DNA of 64,000 nt from Triglochin maritima (taxonomy: Eukaryota; Streptophyta; Magnoliopsida; Alismatales; Juncaginaceae), in NCBI GenBank assembly GCA_963682175.1, contig OY821784.1, forward strand, positions 24,595,621 through 24,659,620, given 5' to 3'. Shown here in pieces: positions 45,447 to 57,193 of the stretch; position 1 is the stretch's first letter; the number at the start of each line of letters is the position of its first letter. The notes beneath the pieces were generated by a model, which was not told the origin of the DNA, ran no database searches, and saw only the letters and a list, made by a program, of their open reading frames with translations. The position numbers and the translations under genes were made by a program.

Positions 45447-46564
45447 GGTGCTCTGTCCAGACCTTGGTTTGGACGATTCGAGGGGTTTTTAATTTTTTGT
45501 TTCCAGTTTAGTTTAGTTTAGTTTCAGGCAACGAGAACATCAAGGGGAAGCTACTGGGAAAGTTGGAGCAAGAGAATCCACAAAGGGACCGCCAATCAGC
45601 GGTTGCAAACTGCCAATTGGCGGCCTAGTGAGGTCTGCCTCCTCTCAAATTTCTTCTGGTGGTTTATTGCTTTACTTTAGTTATCTGGGAGCCCAATTGT
45701 GCATGCTGTGATCTTTAGTTTCCTCCTAGATTTAATTTCAATCCCCTTTATTCAACTTGGACCATAAAACTCAAAGCAAAAGATTAGACTTCTTGCCATC
45801 TAGGTCATGCACCATTGGTAGACCTTGCATGCATTTGTCTTTTCTTTGCTTTTCATTTTGTCGTTGATTGCTGGCGTGAGGTACGTGCACCCACATCCCT
45901 CATTCATGCATGTTTCTTTCATGCATTAGTTAGTAAGGTGCATCGGGACAAGAGTGAGAGAGCGTTTGATTGGAGCGATTGATTGCTAGATCTAGGATCA
46001 AATCGCTACTAAGGAGGGGCTGTCCCATAAAAGATAAGGTGGGGGATTTCATCACCCTTTCCTTGGCCCCAAAAATCACTCTTAATAAAGCCTTAACTAA
46101 AAGCAAGTAGACATTGGCCCTAAGGAATTCGGACGCACTAGGAGAGTAATCTAGTCGAGACCGTCATGACCTGATCGGCGTTGCCTACCTTGTCGATAGT
46201 AGGAGGTACTGGATCTCCGGATCTGGTATCACTTGCTGGGCATTGTGGTCCTCGTTGTAGGGAGGTGAGGCGTGTCGAGGCTAGTGACCTCGAAGTTAGG
46301 CGTCGTCTAGCTTAAGGACCCATTGCCTTAGATTGTTTGAGCCGTGCTTGCTACTTAGGCTTCTTCCTGATCCCGTTACCTACGCTAGCTCTAGGGATTC
46401 TTCTCTCCTCACCTGAGTCATCTCCTCATCTATTCTCTACGTTTAGTCTCCTCCTCTAGTACACCTTCTGTTGTGTGTTTGTTAGAGTCGAGTCGAGCAT
46501 TTTTATGCGAGGTTGGGCTCGTTCTAGTGAGAGCGCTCGACTCGAGAGAGTGCTTATTTCTGAG
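45447..46564 (+). other. Leader of E7
   Basis: Noncoding. Palindrome pair 45588-45624, the AAGATAAGGTGGGGGATTTC box near 46034 and the downstream blocks shared with E5/E6. Confidence 0.65.
45588..45624 (+). repeat. Leader palindrome pair, 21-bp period (E7)
   Basis: ACCGCCAATCAGCGGT at 45588-45603 and ACTGCCAATTGGCGGC at 45609-45624, starting 21 bp apart. The first is the leader type and the second resembles the U3 type. Confidence 0.85.
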
Positions 46565-49300
46565 ATGGAAGATCTTGGTGATCGACCATCTCGGCCTCGT
46601 GCTCCTTTGGAGCAAGAAGGCGAGTCGTCTCGTGGTGGCGAGGGAGACCGGGTTCCATACATGGACTACCTCGGTCCATTCCCACCACCACGTAGACCTC
46701 CTTCTCCTCCTCCTCTGACTCGAGAGGAAGGGAGATTCGGTCAGGATCGAGTTCTAGGTGCACCACCACCTTTAGCTCGACAGGATAGGCCGATGACGTT
46801 GTGGGAGCGGACCCATCCTGTTCGGGCCGCGCAACCTTCTTGCATAGTTGTTCCCCCTGCTCGCGGGAACAACTATGAGCTGAAACCTCAGTATGTGAGC
46901 ATGCTTCCAACCTTTACTGCCAATAGGAGGATCCGTATATTTTTATACGCGAATTCGAGGAAGTATGCTCCATGTTCAAGCTTCAACAGCTTGACGAGGA
47001 TTCTGTCCGGTTGAGGATGATTTCGTTCGCATTGAAGGATAATGCGAAGAAATGGATGTATAGCCTCCCGGCGAGTTCGATTCGGTCTTGGGATGACTTT
47101 GTGACCGTCTTTCTGAAGAGATTTTTCCCTCAAAGGAAAACTCAACAGATACGGCACCAGATACATCAAATGTATCAGACCGAGACCGAATCTTTTCGTG
47201 GTTTCTTTGAGAGGTTCAAGGACCTTCTCCAGCAATGCCCTCATCATGGACTTGAGCTATGGCAGCTGTGCCAGATTGTTTATGAGGGCATCAACTACAA
47301 CACCCGCACATTGTTGGAGTCGATGTGTCAGGGTGACTTCCAAATGAAACCCATCGAGGAGGCATTGGACACTTTTGAATCCATGGCTGAGCGCACCTTC
47401 GAGTGGGACACCATGAGAGAGCCACCAGCCGCCAGGTCTTCTGGTCGAGCTGGATCATATCATGTTGAGTCGACTATCGCGTCTGAGGCGAAAATGGCTG
47501 CTCTCATGCGTAGGATAGAGAGTTTGGAGATGGACCGAGCTCCTGTAGCTCAGGTCGCTACTCCCGGGTGTACTAGGTGTGGACTATCGGGACATGATGA
47601 CTTGGAGTGCGCTTACGCTCCAAGGGATACTGAGCATGCAAATGCGATGTATCAACAAAGGCCCCGAAACGACCCGTACAGTCATTCCTATAACCCGGGA
47701 TGGCGTAACCATCCTAACTTCTCTTGGGGGTCTAGTGGAGGACAGGGTCAGAGCTCGCACGCTCAACCTCAACCTCCACCTTATCAACCTCCACGCCCAT
47801 CGGCGACCTACCAACCCCCACATCAAAGGTCTCAGCACCAAAATTACCAACCTGGTCTGGCCTCTTCGTCGGGTTATTCTAACCAGACTCCACCACCCCA
47901 GCGGGTTGACCCTAAGGACTCTACCATTGAACAAACCCTTCAAGCATTCATGCAGAGCACTCAATCCATGCTTGCGGCCAACAATAATACGGTCAAAGCA
48001 TTGGAAATGCAAGTAAGCCAGTTGGCTCATCAGCTCCATGAACGCGAGAAGGGTCAATTCCCGAGTCAACCTGTGGTAAATCCCAGGGGTCAGCCTGCTA
48101 ATACCAGGCAGAATGTACACAATGTTGAAAGTGACCCTTCCCAACATGCTAATGTTATTCATACCTTGAGATCGGGAAGGGTCGTTGACAACAATGTGAA
48201 AATGCCGGAAGCCAACCCTGTTGGCGAGACTTCCGCGGAGAGTCTTGAGCCTGTCAAGGAACCTAATTCTGAGACTCCTCCTCGTGATTCTTATGTCCCC
48301 AAGGCACCATTCCCTCATCGATTGACTAAAAAACGTGATGAGCATTGGGATAAGATCGTTGAGGTACTTAGGCAAGTAAAGGTGAACATCCCGTTGTTGG
48401 ACGTTGTTCAACAAATGCCACCGTATGCCAAGTTCCTCAAAGACCTTTGCACCACCAAGAGAAAAACAAATGTGCCCAAGAAGGCCTTCTTGGCCGCCAA
48501 TGTGAGCTCCATATTGACACAACCCATGAATGTCAAGTACAAGGACCCTGGTTGTCCAACTGTCTCTTGCATGATTGGGAATGTGACCATCTCTCAAGCT
48601 CTATTGGATTTGGGGGCATCTGTGAATCTCCTGCCTTACTCAGTCTATGTCAACCTTAGGATAGGCGATCTTAAACAACCGAGGACAACCCTCCAGTTGG
48701 CTGATAGATCCGTCAAAATCCCACGAGGGAGTGTGGAGGATGTCCTTATCAAAGTGTGTGAGTTCGTATTTCCAGTTGATTTCATCATCTTGGATACCGA
48801 ACCCGTGTCCAACCCACAAGGACAAATTCCTGTAATCCTTGGGAGGCCATTTCTTGCGACATCTAATGCTTTGATCAATTGTCGAAATGGCTTGATGAGG
48901 TTGTCTTTTGGAAACCTCACGGCGGATTTCAACATCTTCACTCTTGGTAAGCAACCTGGGCTCTTCGACGACACTGTCGGAGCCAATTTCATCCAGGACA
49001 CGGATGAGCCTGACTCATTACGCATGTTCGACTCACATCGACATATTATTGAGGTGCCTAATGATCAGGTTGCGAGTGAAGAGGATCTTGAGGAATCCGC
49101 CAGCATATCTCTGGATGAGGAGGCACATCTGGGTGCTTGCTCCTCTTACCCCGTGGCCCTTGAGCCACTTGAAATTAACTCTGAATCCGACAAGGACCCA
49201 CCTCTGGTCGAGCTTAAACCGCTCCCCGATAACCTAAAGTACATCTTTTTAGGGGATAATGAGACCTTGCCACACATTATTGCTTCTGATCTTGAAAAAG
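46565..49300 (+). pseudogene. Gag and protease of E7
   Basis: Starts MEDLGDRPSRPRAPLEQEGE. A one-base deletion near 46920 breaks the frame before the capsid core; from 46972 the frame is open through gag, protease and into RT. Domains: Retrotrans_gag (FALKDNAKKWMYSL, FLKRFFPQRKTQQIRHQI), zinc knuckle CTRCGLSGHDDLEC (about 47568), a proline/glutamine-rich linker, pre-protease (VPKKAFLAANVSSIL), retropepsin LLDLGASVNLLPYSVY (about 48600) and ILGRPFLATSNALIN, then an acidic spacer with SDKDPPLVELKPLPDNLKY. Apart from the single deletion it looks close to functional. Confidence 0.88.
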
Positions 49301-50760
49301 ATCAAGAGGTTGCCCTCAAAAGAGTACTCTTTGAAAACAAAGAGGCGATTGGGTGGTCCTTGAAGGATATCAAGGGAATTAGCCCTGGTATTGTTCAGCA
49401 TCGGATCCACATGGAAGAGGATTCTAGGCCCCGCAGGGACCCACAAAGGAGATTGAATCCTGTACTGAAAGAAGCCGTCCGAAAGGAGGTTCTTAAGTGC
49501 TTGGATCATGGCATAATCTATCCTATCTCTGATAGTTCGTGGGTGAGTCATGTCCATGTGGTTTCCAAGAAGTCAGGCGTGACGGTTGTGGAGAATGAGC
49601 ATAATGAGCTTATCCCGACACGCCTGCAAACTGGCTGGCAAGTTTGCGTTGATTATCGCAAGCTCAATGCGGCAACGCGGAAAGATCATTTCCCGTTGCC
49701 ATTCATTGATCAGATGTTGGAAAGGTTGGCCGGACATGAGTACTATTGTTTTCTTGATGGATACTCCGGTTACAACCAAATTCCCATCGCCCCCGAGGAC
49801 CAAGAGAAAACCACATTCACTTGTCTCTTTGGCACGTTTGCCTACCGTCGCATGCCCTTTGGGTTATGCAATGCGCCGGCAACGTTTTAGAGGTGTATGA
49901 TCAGCATCTTCTCCGATATGGTTGAGCGTTTCCTTGAGATCTTCATGGACGACTTTTCCATATTTGGCGCTTCCTTTGATGAGTGCCTTCATCACTTGAG
50001 CCTTGTCCTCAAGCGATGCCGTGAGAAGAACCTCGCTCTCAATTGGGAGAAATGTCACTTCATGGTGAAGCGAGGGATTGTACTTGGACATGTGGTCTCA
50101 AGTAGGGGAATTGAGGTCGATCCCGCCAAAGTGGGTATCATTGCTAATCTCCCACCGCCACGTAATGTGAAGGATATCCGCGCCTTTTTGGGGCATGCTG
50201 GATTCTATCGGCGGTTCATTCGGGATTTTAGCAAAATCGCTCAACCTCTCACTGCGTTGTTGGCTAAGGATGCCATTTTTGAGTTCACACCGGATTGCCA
50301 CCATGCCTTTTTGACCTTGAAGAAAGAGTTGACTTCAGCTCCCATTATTAAGGCACCGGTGTGGACTGAACCCTTTGAGTTAATGTGTGATGCATCTGAC
50401 TTCGCTGTGGGAGCAGTGCTTGGGCAACGATTGGACAAATTGCCTCATGTGATCTACTATGCCAGTACAACACTCAATGATGCCCAATTGAACTACACTG
50501 TGACCGAGAAGGAATTCTTAGCGATCATATTTGCTTTGGAGAAATTCCGGTCGTACTTGATTGGCTCCCACGTGATTATCTATTCTGATCACACAACCAT
50601 CAAGCACCTCATGGCGAAGAAAGATGCAAAATCCCGACTCTTGAGATGGATCTTGTTGTTACAAGAATTCGATCTCGAGATTCGGGACAAAAAAGGTGTG
50701 AAAATGTTGTAGCTGACCACTTGTCTCGTCTAGAGACGACCAACCCACAGGACCAAAACA
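49301..50760 (+). pseudogene. RT and RNase H of E7
   Basis: RT motifs [52 protein letters not shown], then a TAG at 49888-49890 inside RT, then [19 protein letters not shown] (catalytic DD intact). RNase H has [33 protein letters not shown] and [11 protein letters not shown] one-base deletion near 50698 shifts the frame just before VADHLSR. The nonsense codon removes the polymerase active site from any product. Confidence 0.88.
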
Positions 50761-52121
50761 TTAACGATAAATTTCCTGACGAGCAGTTGTTCACGATCGA
50801 AGATAACCCTTGGTTTGCCGACATCGTGAACTACCTCGTGACAAAGCAATTTCCTGTGGGTTGGTCAAAATCTGACCAATCCAAATTTAGATCGTATGTC
50901 AGATTCTTTCACTGGGACGACCCCTACCTATTCAAATACTGCTCTGACCAAATTTTCAGGCGGTGCGTCCCAGATCCCAAGTTCCAAAGTGTACTCCACT
51001 TCTGCCATTCTAAGGCATGTGGAGGACACTTTGGAGCAAAGAAAACTGCTGCCAAGGTGCTCCAATCTGGATTCTACTGGCCCACTCTTTTCAAGGATGC
51101 TTACAACTTTTGTAAGCAATGTGATAGGTGCCAGCGCCTTGGCAGGGTTGGTCGACGTGACATGATGCCTTTGCAAAATGTCCTTGTTGTCGACATCTTC
51201 GATGTGTGGGGCATCGATTTCATGGGTCCCTTCCCGAACTCATTCGGGAATGTTTACATTCTGGTGGCCGTTGACTATGTGTCTAAGTGGGTTGAGGCTA
51301 TACCCACAAAGACCAATGACAACAAGGTGGTCACCAAATTCTTGAGGGACATTTTTGCGCGATTTGGTACTCCTCGTACCATAATCAGCGATAGGGGTAC
51401 CTACTTCTGTAATCGCTCCTTTGAAGCGCTTATGAGGAAATATTCGATCACCCACAAGCTTGCGACCCCATACCATCCGCAAACTAGTGGGCAGGTCAAA
51501 ATCTCTAACCGTAAATTAAAGCAAATTCTTGAGAAGACGGTTAGTTCCTCGAGGAAGGATTGGTCTACCAAGTTGAATGACGCGTTGTGGGCTTTCCGCA
51601 CCGCGTACAAGACCAATTTGGGTATGTCCCCATATCGGGTAGTGTACGGCAAGGCTTGCCACCTACCTGTCGAGCTTGAGCATCGTGCTTTCTGGGCGAT
51701 CAAGAACCTGAATATGGATCTTGATCAAGCAGGAGTACAACGTAGGCTCGACATTGTGGAATTAGAAGAGCTACGCAATGATGCGTACGAGAATGCCAAA
51801 ATTCATAAGTCCCGAGCCAAGATGTTTCACGATCGCATGATTATGCGAAAGGTGTTTACGGCCGGGCAGAAGGTGTTGCTCTACAATTCCCGGCTTCATC
51901 TGTTTGCGGGTAAGCTCCGCAGTCGCTGGTCTGGCCCGTTTATCGTCCAAACCGTTTATCCTCATGGAGCGGTTTAGATCTTGAACCCAGGGAATGGGGA
52001 CGTGTTCAAAGTTAATGGACAACGCCTCAAACCCTACTTGGAGGGGGCACCAGCCGAAGTCGAGGAGGTCATGTTCCTTCATGAACCTCCCTCGCACTCA
52101 ACCATTCATGCTCCTCCATGA
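50761..52121 (+). pseudogene. Integrase of E7, catalytic Glu changed to Lys
   Basis: Zinc domain [20 protein letters not shown] with CKQCDRC. DDE core: Asp in GIDFMGPF (codon 51216), Asp in IISDRGTYF (codon 51390), and at the position 36 codons later, in [11 protein letters not shown] (51498-51500) encodes Lys where E5 retains Glu. The C-terminal domain ([18 protein letters not shown]) is interrupted by TAG at 51975-51977; homology continues to the stop at 52119-52121. Both the missing third acidic residue and the stop would abolish strand transfer. Confidence 0.88.
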
Positions 52122-53672
52122 GTGGTTGAGCTTTCATGTGTATATATGTTAAAAAAAAAACCCCTTTAGTGAGCATCGATTGTAGTGGGCCCCAACCCTT
52201 GAGTATTTGGGCCCCATTTCTTTCACGTATTTGTATCCCTTCTTTAGCATCTCATAGGTTTTGAGGGGAGTTGGGTTGTGTCCATCAACATAGCCATGAA
52301 CTTCCTTGTGTACTTCACGTTGGTGAGATCTCTTCTGTTTTATGCATACATCCATGTCGTATTTTGCTCACATTCATTGAGGACAATGCATGAAGTAGGT
52401 GTGGGGGGGTGTTTTACGTGTGTACATAGTCGAGTCTTTTCTTTTGATTTTGTTTTCTTTTGTTTGCATTGTTAGGGTCATGTTAGTGTGCTGCATTTTA
52501 TATCGATATACCTGCTTGTCATGATCCTTGGGTGACTTGTCTTCTTTTGCTTGCCTAGTGCTTCAAAATTTTCACATTTCTTTCAAAATCTTCATGTGTT
52601 TGCGAAAGAAAATGTTTTGTGGGTTTTGCGTGTGTTTAGCATGTGCAAAACCGTTGAGAGGCAAAGTAAAAAGAAAGCTCCCAAAATTGTCTTGAACTTG
52701 ATGCATTAGGATATCTAGTACGTGGCTTTAGGATTTATCGAGTCGTTAGGATGCACCCCGGTTTTCCCTCGGGGGGCGTGTAATCCTAGGGTTTCAGTAC
52801 TCAAACATTTAAAGAAGTCCACCCTGAACCTAGTGAGTCAAATAATTCGTGTCTGTTAGTATAAGGAAGTTTGTCGTAGTCAAGGGCCCTTAATATCTTT
52901 TTGTGAAACTTAAGTATAGGGGTTTTGGTACCCATGTAGATAAATAAATAAGTGGTGTTCTCTCTTCTCGCACGGCTCCTATCACTCGGGAAAGTAGGTC
53001 TGAGGGGACTTTGTGCCTGGTGCTTTCGAGTCATCTGACTTGGGATGCACCGACCGAACTCCCGTTACACGGGTGGTAGGGATCGCCCTATGTGGAGATT
53101 TGGGGGAAGGTGTACGTGATAGTGTAAGTCCTCATAAGCAATGATGCACGAAACCTGACCCTGGGAGAATCAAACACCAACCAATAAATGCTCCAAAGAA
53201 AAAGAAAAAAAAAGAAAAAAAAAAGAAAAAGAAAAAGAAAAGAAGAGTCAAATAAGAACCAAAATGGACTTTACACGTTGTTTCACATTCAGAAGTTAAG
53301 GTTGCCCATGTCTTTCACTTTATTCCTTAGTTAACTCTCACGAATAACTCATTAGGCTAGGTGTGTGGACTGATTACATATATAGAGTCGACCCGTACTA
53401 TTACCGCATTCCATGATCGACAAAATAAGTCCAACGAGTCGTGTAGCTAGATTGATTAATGCATCTTGTTCGGATTTTGTGGGTATATCCGCTGAAAAAC
53501 CTCAGGAGACAACACTCCTCCTCCTTTGCAACAAGGAGGTTTAACGGCTTGTTGCACGTACTAAGTGCAACCGTGATTCCTACGAAAGTGAGTTAGGATT
53601 TCTTGTTTTTCGTATGCTTTTTCCTTTCTTTGTTTTGCTCGAGACTAGCAAAAACTTAGGTGTGGGGGTATT
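52122..53672 (+). other. 3' noncoding region of E7
   Basis: No ORF3. Contains AGGTGTGGGGGGG (52397-52409), a block nearly identical to E3 and E5, an A/G-rich AAAG repeat at 53200-53246, and the polypurine tract AGGTGTGGGGGTATT (53658-53672). Confidence 0.7.
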
Positions 53673-55220
53673 TGATTGACATCATTTTATGCTTATATTT
53701 GTACCTTATATCCATTATCTTACACCTAAGCAATGCTACGTGACGAGTTTTATGTTTAGTTTTCAGAAATAAAGAGGTTTGAAGAGAAGAGCCATGAAAG
53801 GACCCAAAAGCAGGAAAAAAGGACCTAATTGTGAGACCTGGGGACAAAGATGCAAGGGAGAAGGACCTGATCGTAAGACAGAAGGACCTAAGAGCAAAAC
53901 AGGAAACTCCACACCATTATGAGGAGTATTTTGTCAATTCGATTCGGGTCGGAGCTCCACTAAACAAGTTAGATGCATCCAAGACCAAGAAACACACCAA
54001 GGAAAGCCCACCAGAAGACCCAGACGGATCTGGGCTTTATAGGCCGCCAATTGGCGGTCTGGATCATGCAAGATCCACCCCAACTTCTCCTGGACTTGTA
54101 TTAGTGTTCGTTTAGGCTATTTTTGGTATTGGTTTAGTCCCACATCGGGGGATTGTCCCTGATTAGCTTTTTCCATGCTTATAAATAGAACTCTTCACCT
54201 CCCATTGTATCTATCTCTCTCTTGGTGGCCTCCTTCCCTACTAAGAGTGAAGCCTTGAAGCAAAACTCTAGTGGAGGAAGGGCTGCTTGTAATCTGAGTG
54301 AGTTCATAATAAAAGTTTTCATTAGTTTGTTAATTCTTGCTTAGTTTAATTCCTTTAATGTTTTTGCTTTGATGCTTGTTTTGTTTTATGCTTCTTTAAT
54401 GTTTCTTGCTTGATTAGTATAGTTTCATTTCAGTATTATGCTTGCTTCTGTTAATATAGTTAGTGTAATGAGTAGTGAGTAGTTCCATCCCTATTTGGGG
54501 GGTGGAGAAATATGTGATATAATCATGTAGTGTATTAAGTGTGTGTTATTTTTATCCCTTGAACTTTATATGATTTCCATAATCATCTAATGGGTCTCCA
54601 CTCTTATCTTTGATATGCTAATGCTCTTGAATGAAGCTTAGTTTATGTTTTGATTAGTGGACCTATTTTATGGGGAATGATAAGGTTAGGATATGGATGA
54701 AGTTAATGTTGGAAACACAATTTGTAGTGTATGAACTCTTGTTGCCTTTTCCTTAGCTAATGTCTTGTATGTTTTAATGATGTAGTCATCTTAATTCATG
54801 TGGAGGCATAGTAGGGTCTAGTCTTTATACTTGAGTTCATGTAGCTTCATTCCAATCATTGTCTTGTATGTTTTAATGATGTAGTCTTATCTTAATTCAT
54901 GTAGAGGCAAGATTGGATGTAGTTTTATGATTTCATGCACTACATGTTGTGAGGAGCTTAATTGAACACACACACACACACACACACACATCTTTATGTT
55001 CACATCAGTTCTCTACCCCCTTTGGGGATTAGTTTTATTGCTTATCTTCATTACATTTCAGCTTTGTAGTTTAGAGTAGTGTAATACATCTTTCTCCCTT
55101 CTTTTTACCTCTCGCCTTCGAATAAACCAAGTGTCGACACACCTCCCAGTGGACGACCCGTATTTGCGACCGCTTCAACGCGGCCGTGCACTTGTGGTAG
55201 AAATATAAAACGATCAATCA
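53673..55220 (+). repeat. 3' LTR of E7
   Basis: Matches the 5' LTR except for one palindrome unit less (54043-54058 only), a longer CA repeat (about 54966-54990) and scattered substitutions. TATAAATA near 54181. Confidence 0.93.
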
Positions 55221-57193
55221 AGTGTGCATCCGTTCCTCTTGAGATGGTACATGTAAATGCCATCTATGATAGATCCAGGAATGACCCATATTCATTATCA
55301 TATAACCCTGGATGGAGGAACCACCCTAATTTTTCATGGAACCATAACAATGCCTCATGTGGTCCTTCAAACTTTTCTCGACCACCTAACCGACCACACT
55401 ACCTTCCCATGCATTCACAGTCTCATCAGTCACCCCAAAGTCAGAACACCAACCAACCAGGTTTCCCAAATTCAAACAACTTGGAAACCCGGTTTAATTC
55501 GCTTGAGAACTTAACTCGTGGACTTGAGAACTCTGTAAAAAACTTTATGTCGTCCACGAGTCAAGTTCTCACTTCGAATCAGCAGACCATCAAATCTCTC
55601 GAGCTTCAGATGGGTCAGTCGGCTCAGTCTGTACATGAGAGAGAGAGGCAGCCTGCCTAGCCAACCTGTGGCTAACCCCCGTGCTCAACAGCACTTGAAC
55701 ATGCAAAATGCAAGTTCAAGACCACAGGGGGGCAAGTGAACTACGTGGAAGAACCTGTGGACCATGTTAATGCCATTGTGACCCTGAGAAATGGGAAACA
55801 GGTCAACAACCACGTATCCTTGCCAGAAAATCCATCTGTGCCGCCCCCTTGTGGGAATGATGGTGAGAAAGAGACCGAGGGTGAGAGTAATACACCAAAG
55901 CCTCCTTCTCCGGCTCCGCCCAAGACATACCTACCAAAAGCTCCTTATCCTAGTAGGTTGTCTAAGAAACAGAGTGACAGTGTGGATAAAATGATGGCGA
56001 TATTTAAGAAAGTGAATTTCAACATTCCTTTGTTAGACATGATTCAACAAATACCTCCATATGCAAAATCCCTGAAGGATCTCTGTACAACTAAGAGGAA
56101 AACCAATGTCCCTAGCAAAGCGTTTTTGGCGGCTAATGTGAGTTCGATCGTCTCGAACCCAACATACATAAAATTGAAGGACCCGGGCAGTCCAACAATT
56201 TCATGTATCATTGGGGACTCTCGCATTAACAATGTTTTTCTAGATCTAGGGTCGATGGTTAACCTCTTGCATGCTTCTGTGTATCAACGATTAAGCCTAG
56301 GCACTCTCAAGCCTACGAAAACAACTTTGCTGTTGGCTGATCGTTCGATCAAAGTCCCGTTGGGGGTCATTGAAGATGTCCTAATCAAGGTCGGCGATTT
56401 CATATTTCCTGTGGACTTCGTCGTCCTTGAGACCGAACCAATTAAGACTACCCACTCTCAGATTCCATTGATTTTGGGTAGACCTTTTTTGGCGACGTCA
56501 TATGCCTTGATCAATTGTCGTACGGGACTCATGAAATTGTCGTTCGGGAATTTGACCGCGACATTCCATGTGTTCAATATGGCTAGACAGTCGGCATCTT
56601 TCGAAGACCCCATGGAAGTGAATCTTATCCGGGATTTGGAAGAAGAATTGGGAGAAGAGTAGCCCCCTGATTCATGAGAATTTAAATGATCACTTCATGG
56701 ATGACTCCGATCATGAAGAGGACGGGGGTGAGTTGAGCAATGATGTGAATGTTGTTCAGTACATGCGAGCTCCTCCTATCTTACATCTCGAGCTAGATAT
56801 CACGCCTCGCCTTGAGGAGCCACCCACGCCTGAGCTCAAAGAACTCCCCAAGGAATTGAAACACGTTTTTCTTGGTCCCAATAGGTCATTTCCGGTGATT
56901 ATTTCATAGACGTTGACTGGTGATCAGGAAGAGCGCCTGATTCAAGTCCTAAAGGAGCACAAATCAGACATTGGGTGGTCCTTGAGGGAAATAAAAGGGA
57001 TAAATCCCGACGTCGTGCAGCACCACATCTTTATGGAGGATGAGGCACGACCACGTCGCGACCCAGAGAGCCGTTTAAATCCAGCCATGACAGAAGTAGT
57101 TAAGAAAGAGATCATCAAGTGTTTAGATCATGGCATCATTTTTCCCATTTCGGATAGTACTTGGGTAAGTCCTGTCCAGGTTGTGCCTAAGAA
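55221..57193 (+). pseudogene. E6 gag C-terminus, protease and RT start
   Basis: Resumes exactly at the E7 target duplication. It repeats E5 33240-35210 almost base for base, with the same frame lesions near 55640 and 55730, the stop at 56660-56662 and the TAG at 56907-56909. Protease is open at 55736-56662 (LLDLGS-type motif altered to FLDLGSMVNLLH). RT is cut at residue 95 or so (VVPKK), where it joins LTR sequence at 57194, giving an in-frame but meaningless fusion to 57440. Confidence 0.85.

Larger units (their letters stand above)
43864..55220 (+). mobile_element. E7: full-length Athila-like retrotransposon nested in E6
   Basis: 11.36 kb with two LTRs (43864-45422 and 53673-55220), primer site, leader, gag-pol, 3' noncoding region and polypurine tract. 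The target duplication AGTGT is perfect at 43859-43863 and 55221-55225. The two LTRs differ mainly by one palindrome unit, a CA-repeat length and a few substitutions, so the insertion is recent. It is a sister family to E5 and lacks ORF3. Coding sequence carries two 1-base deletions, two nonsense codons and a mutated integrase catalytic residue. Confidence 0.93.

Noticed and set aside
47584..48597. 337-codon antisense open frame across E7 gag-protease
   Set aside because: Its sequence is the complement of well-supported gag-protease codons and has no domain of its own; long antisense frames arise here from codon bias.
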